A stretch of DNA of 64,000 nucleotides from JACVRX01 sp046726315 (GTDB taxonomy: Bacteria; Actinomycetota; Actinomycetes; Jiangellales; Jiangellaceae). Position 1 is the stretch's first letter. Every line of letters starts with the position of its first letter. The notes beneath the pieces are model-generated. The model did not search any database. It was not told the DNA's origin and saw only the letters and a program-made list of their open reading frames with translations. The DNA lies in assembly GCA_046726315.1 (NCBI GenBank), contig JBKPAG010000029.1:1-64000 (forward strand). Direction: 5' to 3'. Position numbers and translations under genes: made by a program. Shown here piece by piece: positions 1 to 8,399 of the stretch.

Positions 1-1
1 C

Positions 2-442
2 AGGCTTGGCCGGGCCTATGCGGCCCCGGAGGTCACCGTGTTCTACGACCGGGGCCGCTGCCGCCACTACGCCGAATGCGTCCGCGGGCTGCCGCAGGTG
101 TTCGACCCAACCCGCCGGCCCTGGATCCGCGCCGACCTGGCCGACCCCAACGCCATCGCGGAGGTAGTGCGCCGCTGCCCCACCGGCGCCCTCCACTACC
201 GCCTGGCCGCCGATGCTCCTGAGGAGCCGACCCGTCCGACCATCATCACCCGTGACCCGGCTGGGCCGCTGCTGGTCCGCGGCGAGCTTGTCCTGGACAC
301 CCCCGCGGGGCCGCTGGCTGAGACCCGAGCCGCCCTCTGCGGCTGCGGCCAGACCCAGAACCAGCCCTTCTGTGACGGCGCCTGCGGCGTCAACGCCGGC
401 CCCTCCCGCGGCACCCGGGACCAGGCGGAGCAGTCCCCCTAG
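2..442 (+). CDS. [4Fe-4S] mono-cluster / CDGSH-type iron-sulfur protein, 5' end off window
   Basis: Small cytosolic iron-sulfur protein with two domains. The N-terminal half matches the YjdI-type mono-cluster family (GRCRHYAECVRGLPQVFD, a later RRCPTGAL). The C-terminal half is a CDGSH-like iron-binding motif (CGCGQTQNQPFCDGAC). The reading frame is open to the left edge and the residues before the GTG at 38 (YAAPEVT) fit the family, so the true start probably lies outside the window; a start at GTG 38 would give 134 residues. The usual CDGxH histidine is replaced by cysteine (codon tgc at 386-388), giving a possible all-cysteine cluster site. The family may serve in redox or iron-sulfur handling; the partner is unknown. 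Confidence 0.75.
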   Translation, partial: RLGRAYAAPEVTVFYDRGRCRHYAECVRGLPQVFDPTRRPWIRADLADPNAIAEVVRRCPTGALHYRLAADAPEEPTRPTIITRDPAGPLLVRGELVLDTPAGPLAETRAALCGCGQTQNQPFCDGACGVNAGPSRGTRDQAEQSP

Positions 443-674
443 CAGCGTTGAGCCAGCGACCGGCGCCGGGGTCGCTCCGTGGACGTCTCGGACCGCCTGG
501 ACCGCTCGGGCCGCTTCTGGGAGCAACGGGGTGAACAGCCCCTCGACCTTAGCCTGGATCCACCGGTGGGTGGTGGTAGAGGCATGATCCGATTCTGAGA
601 AAGGCCTTCTGAGCAGGGACAATGGCGTTGCTCAGACGTCCATCGGTCCAGATCAGGAGGCCACTTTCTCGACG

Positions 675-797
675 TTGTTCGTTCTCGTCCATGGCTCGTG
701 GCACGGACCTTGGGTCTGGGAGCACGTCGGCGCAGTGCTTCGGGATCGAGGTCACGACGTGGTAGCACCGGCTCTGCCGACCGACGAGCTAGCGAAG
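675..797 (+). pseudogene. N-terminal remnant of an alpha/beta hydrolase
   Basis: From TTG 675 the frame reads FVLVHGSWHGPWVWEHV followed by DRGHDVVAPALPTDE, the first strand and oxyanion-hole region of an alpha/beta-fold hydrolase. Homology stops after about 40 residues; no nucleophile elbow, acid or histidine follows. The frame then runs without a stop into the rhodanese gene, so a fusion polypeptide is possible, but deletion of the hydrolase body is the simpler reading. A GGAGG lies at 656-660, 14 bases before the TTG. Confidence 0.5.
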
Positions 798-875
798 GCC
801 TGGGCGCGGACCGGTTCAGGTCACCCTAACCAGCGACACGTAGGCTTGCGGAACTGCGAAGGAGGGCACATCGTC

Positions 876-1226
876 GTGGCCGTGTCAGACGCGTCAAGGG
901 GAGTGCGAACCATCCACCGTGACGAACTCCTGGAGATGATCGGGGGTGGCGACGCGTTCCGGCTGGTGATGGCCCTGAACGAATGGGCATTCCGAGCCAA
1001 ACACATCCCGGGGTCTGAGCACTTCAACACCGCAGATGAGCTCTTCTCCTCGCTGAGCCCTGAGGATGACATCGTGGTGTACTGCACCAGCGTTGACTGC
1101 CACGCCAGCATCGCGCTCTACCACGCACTCGTGGACCGCGGCTACCGACATGTCCGTCGATACTCCGGCGGGCTGACGGATTGGGAGGCGGCCGGTCTAC
1201 CTCTTGAAGGCGAATGGGTGACGTGA
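876..1226 (+). CDS. Rhodanese-like domain protein
   Basis: Single-domain rhodanese (sulfurtransferase fold), about 116 residues. Visible are the entry motif HIPGSEHFN and the active-site loop YCTSVDCHAS, in which the first cysteine (YC) and the second (DCHAS) sit at typical positions, then RYSGGLTDWEAAGLPLEG near the C-terminus. I choose GTG 876 because AAGGAGG at 859-865 is well spaced from it and because sequence upstream belongs to a hydrolase remnant in the same frame. Translation from TTG 675 would give a 183-residue chimera. The sulfur donor and acceptor cannot be told from sequence. Confidence 0.65.
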   Translation: MAVSDASRGVRTIHRDELLEMIGGGDAFRLVMALNEWAFRAKHIPGSEHFNTADELFSSLSPEDDIVVYCTSVDCHASIALYHALVDRGYRHVRRYSGGLTDWEAAGLPLEGEWVT

Positions 1227-1667
1227 GTAGCCGCACGCCCGTCCGGTGCGCCGCCAGTTCCTAGCATTACCACCGGAACCCGGGGGACCCGACGTGTCCG
1301 CGACCGCGGGTCGGACTCCAGGCGCCACCACCGGGGACGATCCCAGGTGGACGGCGGCGTCTAACCACCGGCGGGTGCGAGCGTGCCCCCCGGTGCCAGC
1401 GCGGGCGAACGGGCGGAGCGGCACCGGTAACCCTCGCGCAGCGCCTGACCGACCTCGGCGCGGCCGGCGTGCTCCAGCGAGCGGTGATCGCCTCGCGGTG
1501 CGCAGCGGTCAGCTTCGCTTGCTCGTCAACGGACTCGTGCGCTTCGCCGGGGGCAGGCGAAGGCATCGACTGAGGAGAGCGAGCCTGCTCCCACGCATCG
1601 GAGCGTCTTCCCCACCACCGGTGGGTGGCGGCTCGCAGTCGACCAATCGGCGTGTTCCCGGAACCGA
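1227..1667. other. Intergenic stretch, no gene recognised
   Basis: About 440 bases between the rhodanese gene and the stop of the NhaA-DsbA gene. Both strands contain open frames, but the translations are arginine/proline-rich and resemble no family. I see no RNA gene. It may be decayed sequence. Confidence 0.4.
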
Positions 1668-3566
1668 TTAAGCCGCGACTGCAGCGCGGGCACGGGCGGT
1701 GCGGACCGCCTTGGAGAGCGTGTCGATGTCGTAGGCGCCGTAATGGCGGCGGCCGTTGATGAAGAAGGTGGGTGTGCCGGAGACGCCGCTCAGGTCGGCG
1801 CTGTCGACGTCTTCGGCGACGCGGGCAGCGCCGGCGTGATCCTGCAGGTAATTGGTGAACCATTCGACGTCGATGCCGAGCTGCTCGGCGTGGCGGACGA
1901 GATCGCTCGGGCCGAGACGGTCTTGGTGGTCAAGCAGGAGGTCGTGCATCTGCCAGAACACTCCCTGGTCGGCCGCGGCCTCGGCGGCTTCGGCGGCAAG
2001 CTGTGCGCCGGGGTGGACGTCGCTGAGCGGCAGGTGCCGCCAGACGTAGCGGACGTCACCGAAATCGCGGAGGAGCTTGCGGACGACCGGTTCCGCCTGA
2101 CCACAGTAGGGGCATTCGAAGTCGCCGTACTCGACAAGGGTGACCGGCGCCTCGAGCGGCCCGCGAACGTGGTCCCGCCCCGGGTCGACATCGATGTAGA
2201 GGTCGACGAGCGGCTCCGCAGTGCCGAGCAGGGCTCGGACCCGCAGCCGCCGAGGCAGGAGCGCCGCGGCGCGGAACAGCAGCCAGGTGATCAGCGCAGC
2301 TGCGAGGGCGGCGCTCAGGATGCCGACCTTCGCCTCCTCGAGCTGGCTCCCCTCGAAGGCGATTGTTGCGACCAGCAGCGCGACGGTGAAGCCGATCCCA
2401 GCGATCGTGCCGCCGCCGGCGACCGCCGCCCAGCCCAGCGGCGGCTGCAGCCGCCCGCGGCTCAGCCGCGCCACCAGCCACGAGCAGCCGAGAATGCCGA
2501 CCGGCTTGCCGACGACGTAGCCGACCAGAATCCCGAGCGTGATCGGCGAGCTGAACGCCTGTGCCAGGAAGCCGCCGTTGATCGCGATCCCTGCGTTCGC
2601 CAAGGCGAACAGCGGCACGATCAAGTAGCTCGTCCAAGGGTGAAACAAGCGCTGCAACCGTTCGTTGGGCGAGATCGCCGACCTGAGCTCCACTCCGGCC
2701 ACGCGCGCCAAGTCCGCCGTGGGTTGTTCGCGGAACTCGCGGAACCGCTCCGTCGCACGTTCGAGATTGGATCGCGGAGCCGGGTAGGCGTATACCAGGA
2801 GACCCATCACCAGGCCGACGACGAGCGGCTCCACTCCCGACTTGAGCAGGCCCACCCAGGCGGCGGCTCCAAGTACAAAGTAGACGAGTCCGACGCGGAC
2901 GGGGACGCTGCGAAGCACGAGGACGGCCCCGAACAAGGCGATGGCCGCAAGGAGTGGCACAACCCGAAGTGTCTCGGTGTAGACGGTCGCGATGACGACG
3001 AGCGCGACGATGTCGTCGACCACGACGACCGTGAGCATGAACGCCCGCAGACGGTCGGGAAAACGCGGCCCAACCAGCGCCAGCAGCCCCAGCGCGAAGG
3101 CGGTGTCGGTCGACATCGCGATCCCCCAGCCGTGCGCGGACGAGCCGCCGGCGTTGAAGGCGAGGTAGAGGGCGACCGCCACCGCCATGCCGCCGATCCC
3201 CGCCAACAGCGGCAACGTGAACCGCCGCCGCTCCCGCAACTCGCCCAGGTCGAATTCCCGACGCGCCTCCAGCCCGGCAACGAAAAAGAAGAACGTCATC
3301 AACCCGCTGTTCACCCAATGGCGAAGATCCAGCGCGACCCCTGCGCCACCAAGGTCGATCAACAGCATCGTCGCCCAAAACGAGTCGTAGCTCGACGCGT
3401 CGACATTCACCCAAACAAGTGCCGCGACGGCCGCCGCCAACAAAACCGCCGCTCCACCGGTTTCGGTGCGCAGGAACTCCCGCAGCGGCGTTTCCAGACT
3501 CCGCGCCCAAGCCGTTCGTCCCGAGAACGACGACGGCCGACCATCCGGATCGCCGCTACTGCTCAT
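1668..3566 (-). CDS. Na+/H+ antiporter NhaA fused to a DsbA-like thioredoxin domain
   Basis: Membrane antiporter of the NhaA family (about residues 20-430) with a C-terminal DsbA/thioredoxin-4 domain (about 450-632). NhaA signatures: FFFFVAGLEARREF, MSTDTAFALG with the conserved Asp, VVVDDIVALVV with the Asp pair needed for Na+/H+ exchange, and a late GGGTIAGIGFTVALL helix. The tail carries VEYGDFECPYCGQAE (CPYC redox centre) and VSGTPTFFINGR (cis-proline loop). Length is 632 residues from ATG 3566; an extension to 3605 adds residues without family character. This fusion is known in actinobacteria, and its side of the membrane must be inferred. A second, unfused nhaA is at 55097. Confidence 0.88.
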   Translation of the reverse strand: MSSSGDPDGRPSSFSGRTAWARSLETPLREFLRTETGGAAVLLAAAVAALVWVNVDASSYDSFWATMLLIDLGGAGVALDLRHWVNSGLMTFFFFVAGLEARREFDLGELRERRRFTLPLLAGIGGMAVAVALYLAFNAGGSSAHGWGIAMSTDTAFALGLLALVGPRFPDRLRAFMLTVVVVDDIVALVVIATVYTETLRVVPLLAAIALFGAVLVLRSVPVRVGLVYFVLGAAAWVGLLKSGVEPLVVGLVMGLLVYAYPAPRSNLERATERFREFREQPTADLARVAGVELRSAISPNERLQRLFHPWTSYLIVPLFALANAGIAINGGFLAQAFSSPITLGILVGYVVGKPVGILGCSWLVARLSRGRLQPPLGWAAVAGGGTIAGIGFTVALLVATIAFEGSQLEEAKVGILSAALAAALITWLLFRAAALLPRRLRVRALLGTAEPLVDLYIDVDPGRDHVRGPLEAPVTLVEYGDFECPYCGQAEPVVRKLLRDFGDVRYVWRHLPLSDVHPGAQLAAEAAEAAADQGVFWQMHDLLLDHQDRLGPSDLVRHAEQLGIDVEWFTNYLQDHAGAARVAEDVDSADLSGVSGTPTFFINGRRHYGAYDIDTLSKAVRTARARAAVAA

Positions 3567-3608
3567 AACGTTCCGCCAACTCCGGCCACCAAGCCTCGGC
3601 CGCATTCC

Positions 3609-3733
3609 GGTCGCGAGCGGCCTCGGCGGGCCACCGCCTCGGCGGCCGCCGTCGTGGACGAATACTCCGCCCGGTGCTCACGCACCAGCCGCACCGCACG
3701 CTCCCTCAACCGCGGATTGATCTTCTTCGGCAT
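3609..3733 (-). pseudogene. IS3-family transposase OrfA remnant
   Basis: From ATG 3733 (GGAGG about 9 bases upstream) the frame reads MPKKINPRLRERAVRLVREH and then STTAAAEAVARR, the N-terminus of an IS3-type OrfA that normally continues into a helix-turn-helix. After AVARR the frame leaves the family pattern and runs into the nhaA-dsbA start region. Only about 42 codons remain and no OrfB is present, so this is an insertion-sequence scar. In another frame the adjoining sequence reads AEAWWPELAERYEQ then stop, overlapping the antiporter ATG. Confidence 0.65.
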
Positions 3734-3748
3734 GACGCCATCCTCCAA

Positions 3749-4204
3749 GACTCACAAGAAGGCGGCATGAAACCCGCACCGATTCATTTCGCCTGAAGGG
3801 CAATATTTCTCGTCCTCGGGCGGAGGCAGGCCTGGCTTCAACTCTGGTTGTGCCGGCACGCGAGCGCGCACCGCAGCCGTTCCACCATCCAGCTGTCTGC
3901 GGATCCGAATGTCGGCGGTGCCAAGCTGGTCGAGCGCGTAGTCGGCTCGGTCGACACTTGCTGATGTCCGAAATGGCCGGCCGCGGACTCGCTGTCACGG
4001 TTCGCTCAGCGCGAAGCTCGAGGCGCGGGCCAAGTGGCACCTCCACGTGCGCCCGCTCGAAGTGCGGATCAGAGGATCGAAGGTCTCGCGCTGGGGCACG
4101 CCTGCCCGTCGCCGAGCCTGAGGTCGCGGTGGGGTCAGCGCCGGCGTGGCCTCGCCGGGCTAATCGCGCCGCGTCGTCGCGCCGCCAGTACAACAGTTAC
4201 GCGC
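3749..4204. other. Gene-free stretch with an orphan C-terminal fragment
   Basis: No complete gene seen. On the plus strand, about 3876-3963, an open frame reads RSTIQLSADPNVGGAK then LVERVVGSVDTC and stops; it looks like the tail of a lost protein but I cannot name the family. Together with the IS3 remnant this marks a rearranged junction. Confidence 0.35.
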
Positions 4205-4678
4205 TCAGGCGGAGACCGGCTTGTTCGCCTCCACAGCCATCCGTCGCATGGCGTTCAGAGTCGCCTGAACGGCCTTGAGGTAATCCTTCGTCATGGAGTC
4301 GGCATACTCCTGCTCCGCGGCAGAACCTCCTTCGACACCAGCAACGACGAGAGCGAAACTGAACCTAAGCTGCAGGTCGTCTTCTGGGCCTTCGATCTCG
4401 TTCGCAATGGTTCCCAGTACGGGGCCTGCGAAACGCGTGAACACGACCCGATGGGTTGGTTCCATCGTGATGCGTTCGGTGAAGCGTTGGCCGCGAAACT
4501 CGATGTCGCGGTCGAACACGTTGTCGTCGTAGCGCTCGGTGACCTCGCAGTAGGTCATGCTGGGCACGAACGGCAAGGCGTTGTTGGCCTTTAGCATGAG
4601 GCCATCCCACACGGCACGGCGATCCAGTTGCGGTTCGCCGGGGGCGTTGACTGGTTGCTGGTGCGTTACGAAGATCAT
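4205..4678 (-). CDS. AtaL-like SRPBCC family protein (DUF1857)
   Basis: 157-residue soluble protein of the AtaL-like/DUF1857 branch of the START/SRPBCC fold, which forms a hydrophobic ligand pocket. Supporting stretches are RRAVWDGLMLKANNALPFVP, the acidic turn CEVTERYDDNVFDRDIEFRG, TERITMEPTHRVVFTR, and a C-terminal helix (YADSMTKDYLKAVQATLNAM). ATG 4678 follows GGAAGGGA at good spacing; the upstream in-frame extension is basic and unlikely. It lies downstream of the flavoenzyme and other catabolic genes on the same strand with a 285-base gap, so it may belong to the cluster. The ligand is unknown. Confidence 0.7.
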   Translation of the reverse strand: MIFVTHQQPVNAPGEPQLDRRAVWDGLMLKANNALPFVPSMTYCEVTERYDDNVFDRDIEFRGQRFTERITMEPTHRVVFTRFAGPVLGTIANEIEGPEDDLQLRFSFALVVAGVEGGSAAEQEYADSMTKDYLKAVQATLNAMRRMAVEANKPVSA

Positions 4679-4963
4679 GATGTCCCTTCCGAGTTCGGGA
4701 TCGCGGCGTCGGCGATCCATGGATGAACGACTACCTTCCGCGCTGCCTCACGATCGATCCTCCTTTCCGTCGCGGCTGCCTGTGGTCGCTGCTGGGTTAG
4801 TGTCAGTGCCACCCGCGGACGGGTCGCGTCCCTCCAGTAGGTGAAGGTGTGATGTCGATCGTGCCGGTCACGTCAGGAGCGACGGGGCAGAAGACCGTGT
4901 CTCGCATGATCATTGGCGGCTCGACCGTTCAGGATGATGATCGCCTTACCGGGTAACCGGGGC

Positions 4964-6415
4964 TCAGCTGGCCGGCAGGATCGTTCCGTTGCCGGAGAAC
5001 ATGTTGGCCGGGTCAAACGTACGTTTGACCTCACTGAGGCGCCGGTAGCGCTCGGGTCCGCCGAAGGCCTCGACCAGACGGTCAGCCTCGTCGAAGTTGA
5101 GCATGTTGGCGTAGCAGCCGCCGATCCACGGTCTCATCGCGTCGAACGCCGTCCGCACCTGCTTGACGTTGGCCAGATCTTCGGCCGGGTCGCTCCAGTG
5201 GGTCGCAAAGTTGAGCCACCACTGGGCCTGACGGTTGGGGAATGCCGTTTCGCCCTCCGGCACGCGGGCCATCGCACCGCCGAGACCGATCACCTCGACC
5301 TCTCCTTCGATGGTCAACGGTTCCCAGGCGGCCACGAGCGTGTCGACCGTCTCTGCCGTGAGGCCGTCCAGGTGGCCTTCCTTGGTGTAGTACCGGTTGC
5401 CGTTTGGGAACTCCTTGTCCAGCAGCCGCTGGACGCCCTGGGCGAACGGCAGGACTGTCGTGGCCGAGGCTGCCGGGGCGCCGATCTGTGTGACCAGTTC
5501 GGCCAGTTCCACCGCTTCGCTCGATTCGGGGTCACCGAGGTACATGCCGAACATGAGCAACACGCGGGCACCGACGAGGGGCTCTGGAACGAACGGCAAC
5601 GGCGGCATCGACTGCTTGAGCGCGGCGTGCCAGGAGAACTCGTCGGGCACGTCGGCGTATCGCGCGGCGTACTCCTGGAGTGCCGCTGCGGCGTCCTCGG
5701 GTCGGTATATCGACAGTCCGAGGCGGATCTTGGCGGGGAACTCGTGGGCCCGTAGCCGGAACTCGGTAACGGCTCCGAAGTTGCCGCCTCCCCCGCGCAG
5801 GGCCCAGAAGAGCTCCGGATGCCGGTCGGCGTCGACCTCGAGAGTCTCGCCGTCAGCCGTCACTACCTGCAGCGACTGGAAGTCGTCGCAGGTCATGCCG
5901 AACACGCGAGACAGCCAGCCGATGCCGCCGCCGAGTGCGAGCCCGGGAAGCCCGGTCTCCGACATGATTCCCGCGGGCACCACGAGCCCGTGTTGCGACG
6001 TTGCGGCATCGACGTCGCCGAGTAGGCACCCGCCCTGCGCCGTCACGATCCGGCGCTCGGTATCCACGTCCACGCGACGCATCCCGGTGAGGTCGATGGT
6101 CAAGCCGCCGTCCGCCAGCGCCTTGCCGGAGACACCGTGGCCGCCGCCCCGCACGGACGTCCGGATGTGGTGACGTGCGGCCGCGCGAACCGCGGCGACC
6201 ACATCTCCCACGCTGGTACAGCGCGCGATGATGGCCGGGCGAGCCTCGACCATCGCGTTCCACACGCGGCGCGCGCCCTCGTACTCCTGGTCTTCCGACC
6301 GGATCAGCTGCCCGATGAAGGTCGGTCGAAGCTCGTCGACGATCGCGCTTGCAAGCTCGTCGTCACAGCGTCGACGCTCGGCCGGTGCGGTGGTGGCTTC
6401 CTGTCTCAGTGCCAT
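4964..6415 (-). CDS. FAD-binding oxidoreductase, berberine-bridge-enzyme type
   Basis: 483-residue flavoenzyme with an N-terminal PCMH-type FAD-binding domain (about residues 55-230) and a C-terminal BBE segment. RGGGHGVSGKALADGG contains the His that in the family is covalently joined to FAD; GLALGGGIGWLSRVFGM and LFWALRGGGGNFGAVTEF are the other FAD-contact motifs. The end reads CYANMLNFDEADRLVEAFG then RLSEVKRTFDPANMF, the BBE motif. Such enzymes oxidise alcohols, sugars or aromatic and alkaloid substrates with O2 or another acceptor. ATG 6415 follows GGGGAG and overlaps the stop of the upstream dioxygenase gene by 10 bases, indicating coupling. Confidence 0.85.
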   Translation of the reverse strand: MALRQEATTAPAERRRCDDELASAIVDELRPTFIGQLIRSEDQEYEGARRVWNAMVEARPAIIARCTSVGDVVAAVRAAARHHIRTSVRGGGHGVSGKALADGGLTIDLTGMRRVDVDTERRIVTAQGGCLLGDVDAATSQHGLVVPAGIMSETGLPGLALGGGIGWLSRVFGMTCDDFQSLQVVTADGETLEVDADRHPELFWALRGGGGNFGAVTEFRLRAHEFPAKIRLGLSIYRPEDAAAALQEYAARYADVPDEFSWHAALKQSMPPLPFVPEPLVGARVLLMFGMYLGDPESSEAVELAELVTQIGAPAASATTVLPFAQGVQRLLDKEFPNGNRYYTKEGHLDGLTAETVDTLVAAWEPLTIEGEVEVIGLGGAMARVPEGETAFPNRQAQWWLNFATHWSDPAEDLANVKQVRTAFDAMRPWIGGCYANMLNFDEADRLVEAFGGPERYRRLSEVKRTFDPANMFSGNGTILPAS

Positions 6416-7362
6416 GGTCTGGTGCTCCCCTGGGCGGTGGCGAGAGTGGGTCGGTCATGTTTGGCGCTGGTGTCTTCGGGAGCCGATGTACGCAGCTGGT
6501 GTTGGGTCGAGACCCGCTGGACGGGGCCGAGCCACATGTCGATCGAACCCGGCTCGGCTGGATCGAACATGCGGGGGACCCACGTCGCCTCGTCCTCGAT
6601 GCGGCGCACGCCGAACGAATATTCGTACGTGAAGCCCTCCGGCCCGAGGAAGTACAGGAAGATCGCAGTGGACTGCGGGTGGCGACCCGGGCCCATCTCG
6701 ATCGACACCCCGTGGTCGACCAGGAAATGCCAGCTGCGGAAGACATCATCAATGGAGTCGACCTGGAAGTTGATGTGGCACAGCCCCGGCTCCTCGCCCT
6801 GAAACACGGCCAGCTTGTGGTGAACGGGATCGATACGCATGAGGCAGGCGCCATCGCCGATCCAGTCCGAGACCCTGGCATTGAAGAAGGTGGACCAGAA
6901 CCGGTAGGCCGCGCGGACGTCGGGTGCATCGAGGCACAGATGCCCGAATTCGCTGATGCCGGCCGGCCGGGAGTACGCGACCGGTCGGGCGATCGTCTCC
7001 TGATGGACGACGAGCTCGAGCCGGTTGCCGAACGGGTCGTCGAAGGCGATGAAGTCGCGGACCCGGCGGGATCGCGCGTGGGCCCTTCCACCGCGTTCGA
7101 CGCGGAACCCTCCGCGTTCGAGCTCGGTCTCCGCTGCGCTGAGCGCATCCTCGTCGGGCACCTGGAAGGCCGAGGAGATGACCCCGGAACCTCCTTCGAC
7201 CAGGGCCAGGCAGTGGTGGCGCCAGTCGCCGCGCAGGTGCGCCACCCCCGGCTCGGCGGGCTGCATCAACTCGAGTCCGACCATGTCCGTGGCGAAGCGA
7301 ACCGCCGCGTCGAGGTCGGCGACACCGGAGCGCACGTACGCGATGTCTTGTAGCACAATCAT
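6406..7362 (-). CDS. Two-domain VOC protein, probable extradiol ring-cleavage dioxygenase
   Basis: 318 residues with two vicinal-oxygen-chelate modules, as in type I extradiol dioxygenases (BphC/HpaD-like). The second module carries the expected Fe(II)/Mn(II) triad: His in SEFGHLCLDAPDV, His in GLCHINFQVDSID and Glu in FTYEYSFG. The first module (IAYVRSGVADLDAAVRFATD) lacks this set, as is usual. Predicted role: meta-cleavage of a catechol-like ring. ATG 7362 has GGGGTG upstream. The C-terminal 30 residues extend past the fold and overlap the flavoenzyme start. The substrate cannot be read from sequence. Confidence 0.8.
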   Translation of the reverse strand: MIVLQDIAYVRSGVADLDAAVRFATDMVGLELMQPAEPGVAHLRGDWRHHCLALVEGGSGVISSAFQVPDEDALSAAETELERGGFRVERGGRAHARSRRVRDFIAFDDPFGNRLELVVHQETIARPVAYSRPAGISEFGHLCLDAPDVRAAYRFWSTFFNARVSDWIGDGACLMRIDPVHHKLAVFQGEEPGLCHINFQVDSIDDVFRSWHFLVDHGVSIEMGPGRHPQSTAIFLYFLGPEGFTYEYSFGVRRIEDEATWVPRMFDPAEPGSIDMWLGPVQRVSTQHQLRTSAPEDTSAKHDRPTLATAQGSTRPWH

Positions 7363-7457
7363 GTGTCACCCCGCAGTCGTGCGTGTCCCCGCCGCTCTGT
7401 GCGGATCGCAACTTTCACGTTGCGCAGCTGGCGGTCGATTTCGTCGCGCGAGCATGG

Positions 7458-7811
7458 CTAGGCGAAGACCGGGGCTAGGTCGATGTAGATCTGCCAGTCG
7501 CGGACCAGGTCGCCGTCAAACACGAGGATGTCCGCGTTGGGCACGACGACGGACTTGCCGTCCTTCCGGTCATACTCCACGTCAAACTTGCCGATAACCG
7601 TGTCACCGACCTGCCAGGAGTCCACGAGGTGGTGCTTCAAGCCGTTGATGGTCGTGAAGAACCCAGCCACGGCCCCCCGCACGGCATCGCGTCCGACCAC
7701 CGGATCGCCGTTCCCGAAGCGGAACACAACGTCGGGGGTCAGGTGGGCAACGAACCTGTCCGGGTCGAAGGAGTCGATGTCGGCGAAGATCGGTCGTATG
7801 TCCCTGTTCAC
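7458..7811 (-). CDS. SnoaL-like / NTF2-fold protein
   Basis: 117-residue protein of the NTF2-like superfamily: an N-terminal helix (IRPIFADIDSFDPDRFVAHLTPD), FRFGNGDPVVGRDAVRGAVAGFF, LVDSWQVGDTVIGKFDVEYDRKDG and a final strand RDWQIYIDLAPVF. SnoaL-type members act as polyketide cyclases, hydroxylases, isomerases or ligand binders. The start is GTG 7811: GAGGAGGAG lies 8 bases upstream and the VOC stop codon is one base away, so the two genes are translationally linked. An upstream in-frame ATG would duplicate VOC coding sequence out of frame and is rejected. Confidence 0.75.
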   Translation of the reverse strand: MNRDIRPIFADIDSFDPDRFVAHLTPDVVFRFGNGDPVVGRDAVRGAVAGFFTTINGLKHHLVDSWQVGDTVIGKFDVEYDRKDGKSVVVPNADILVFDGDLVRDWQIYIDLAPVFA

Positions 7812-7812
7812 G

Positions 7813-8352
7813 TCAGCGCTCCTCCTCGGGAATGAGGTTGCCCACGAGGCCAGGCTCGAGATAGCCGGTCTTGCCGTACTGCTCGACCAGCTCTGCGTTC
7901 CAGGCGAGCAAGTCGGCAATGGGCTGGGTCAGATCCACCCGGGCAAGGAATGGCTGGCGAGCCGGCAGACCGGTGTGCCAGTAAACCTCCGCGCGGTTGC
8001 CTTCGGGATCGAAGAAGTAGATGGCGAGGGCATTGCCATGTGTCACCACCATGTCGAAGTTCACGTCGTTCGCGACGAATCGCTGGTGGAACTCGATCAG
8101 GTCCGGCAAGGTGTTGACCCGGAACGAGATCTGCTGGATCAGTTGGGCGCCGGTGCTGGCATCCGGCACGGTGCGCCCGCTCACCAACTGGAACTCATGG
8201 TGCTCGAAGTTGGGTCGAGCACTGAAGAACCGCATGCCCAGATCCATGTCCTCGTCGGTGACCGTGAGTCCCAAAACGTCCCTGTAGAACTGGGTGCACA
8301 GTTCGATGTCACGGCAGAACAGCCCAAAGTGGCCTAGCTCGGCTATCGGCAT
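7813..8352 (-). CDS. Single-domain VOC (glyoxalase/extradiol-like) protein
   Basis: 179-residue vicinal-oxygen-chelate protein. Probable metal ligands are His in MPIAELGHFGLFCRDIE, His in RPNFEHHEFQLVSG and Glu in FDPEGNRAEVYWHTG. It resembles catechol-2,3-dioxygenase-like proteins with one duplicated bab-bab-bab-b unit. ATG 8352 is preceded by GAGAGGAG; sequence upstream of it in this frame overlaps the FAH gene antiparallel to no known motif. It is the second gene of the leftward operon and the second VOC protein in it, so it could act on the product or a related ring. Confidence 0.78.
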   Translation of the reverse strand: MPIAELGHFGLFCRDIELCTQFYRDVLGLTVTDEDMDLGMRFFSARPNFEHHEFQLVSGRTVPDASTGAQLIQQISFRVNTLPDLIEFHQRFVANDVNFDMVVTHGNALAIYFFDPEGNRAEVYWHTGLPARQPFLARVDLTQPIADLLAWNAELVEQYGKTGYLEPGLVGNLIPEEER

Positions 8353-8399
8353 CGCGGTCTGACTCCTCTCGGTGTGTTGGACGGCGTGGTGGTCGGATG

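Noticed and set aside
1267..1863. 198-codon minus-strand frame overlapping the end of the DsbA domain
   Set aside because: Arg-rich translation in a different frame from the antiporter; no motif and no start signal.
2056..3510. Second long minus-strand frame within NhaA-DsbA
   Set aside because: Overlaps the antiporter in another frame; composition is Arg/Gly-rich and has no family resemblance.
1743..3770. Very long plus-strand open frame opposite the NhaA-DsbA gene
   Set aside because: Arg/Asp/Gln-rich translation without motifs; a GC-rich antisense shadow of a clearly recognised membrane protein.
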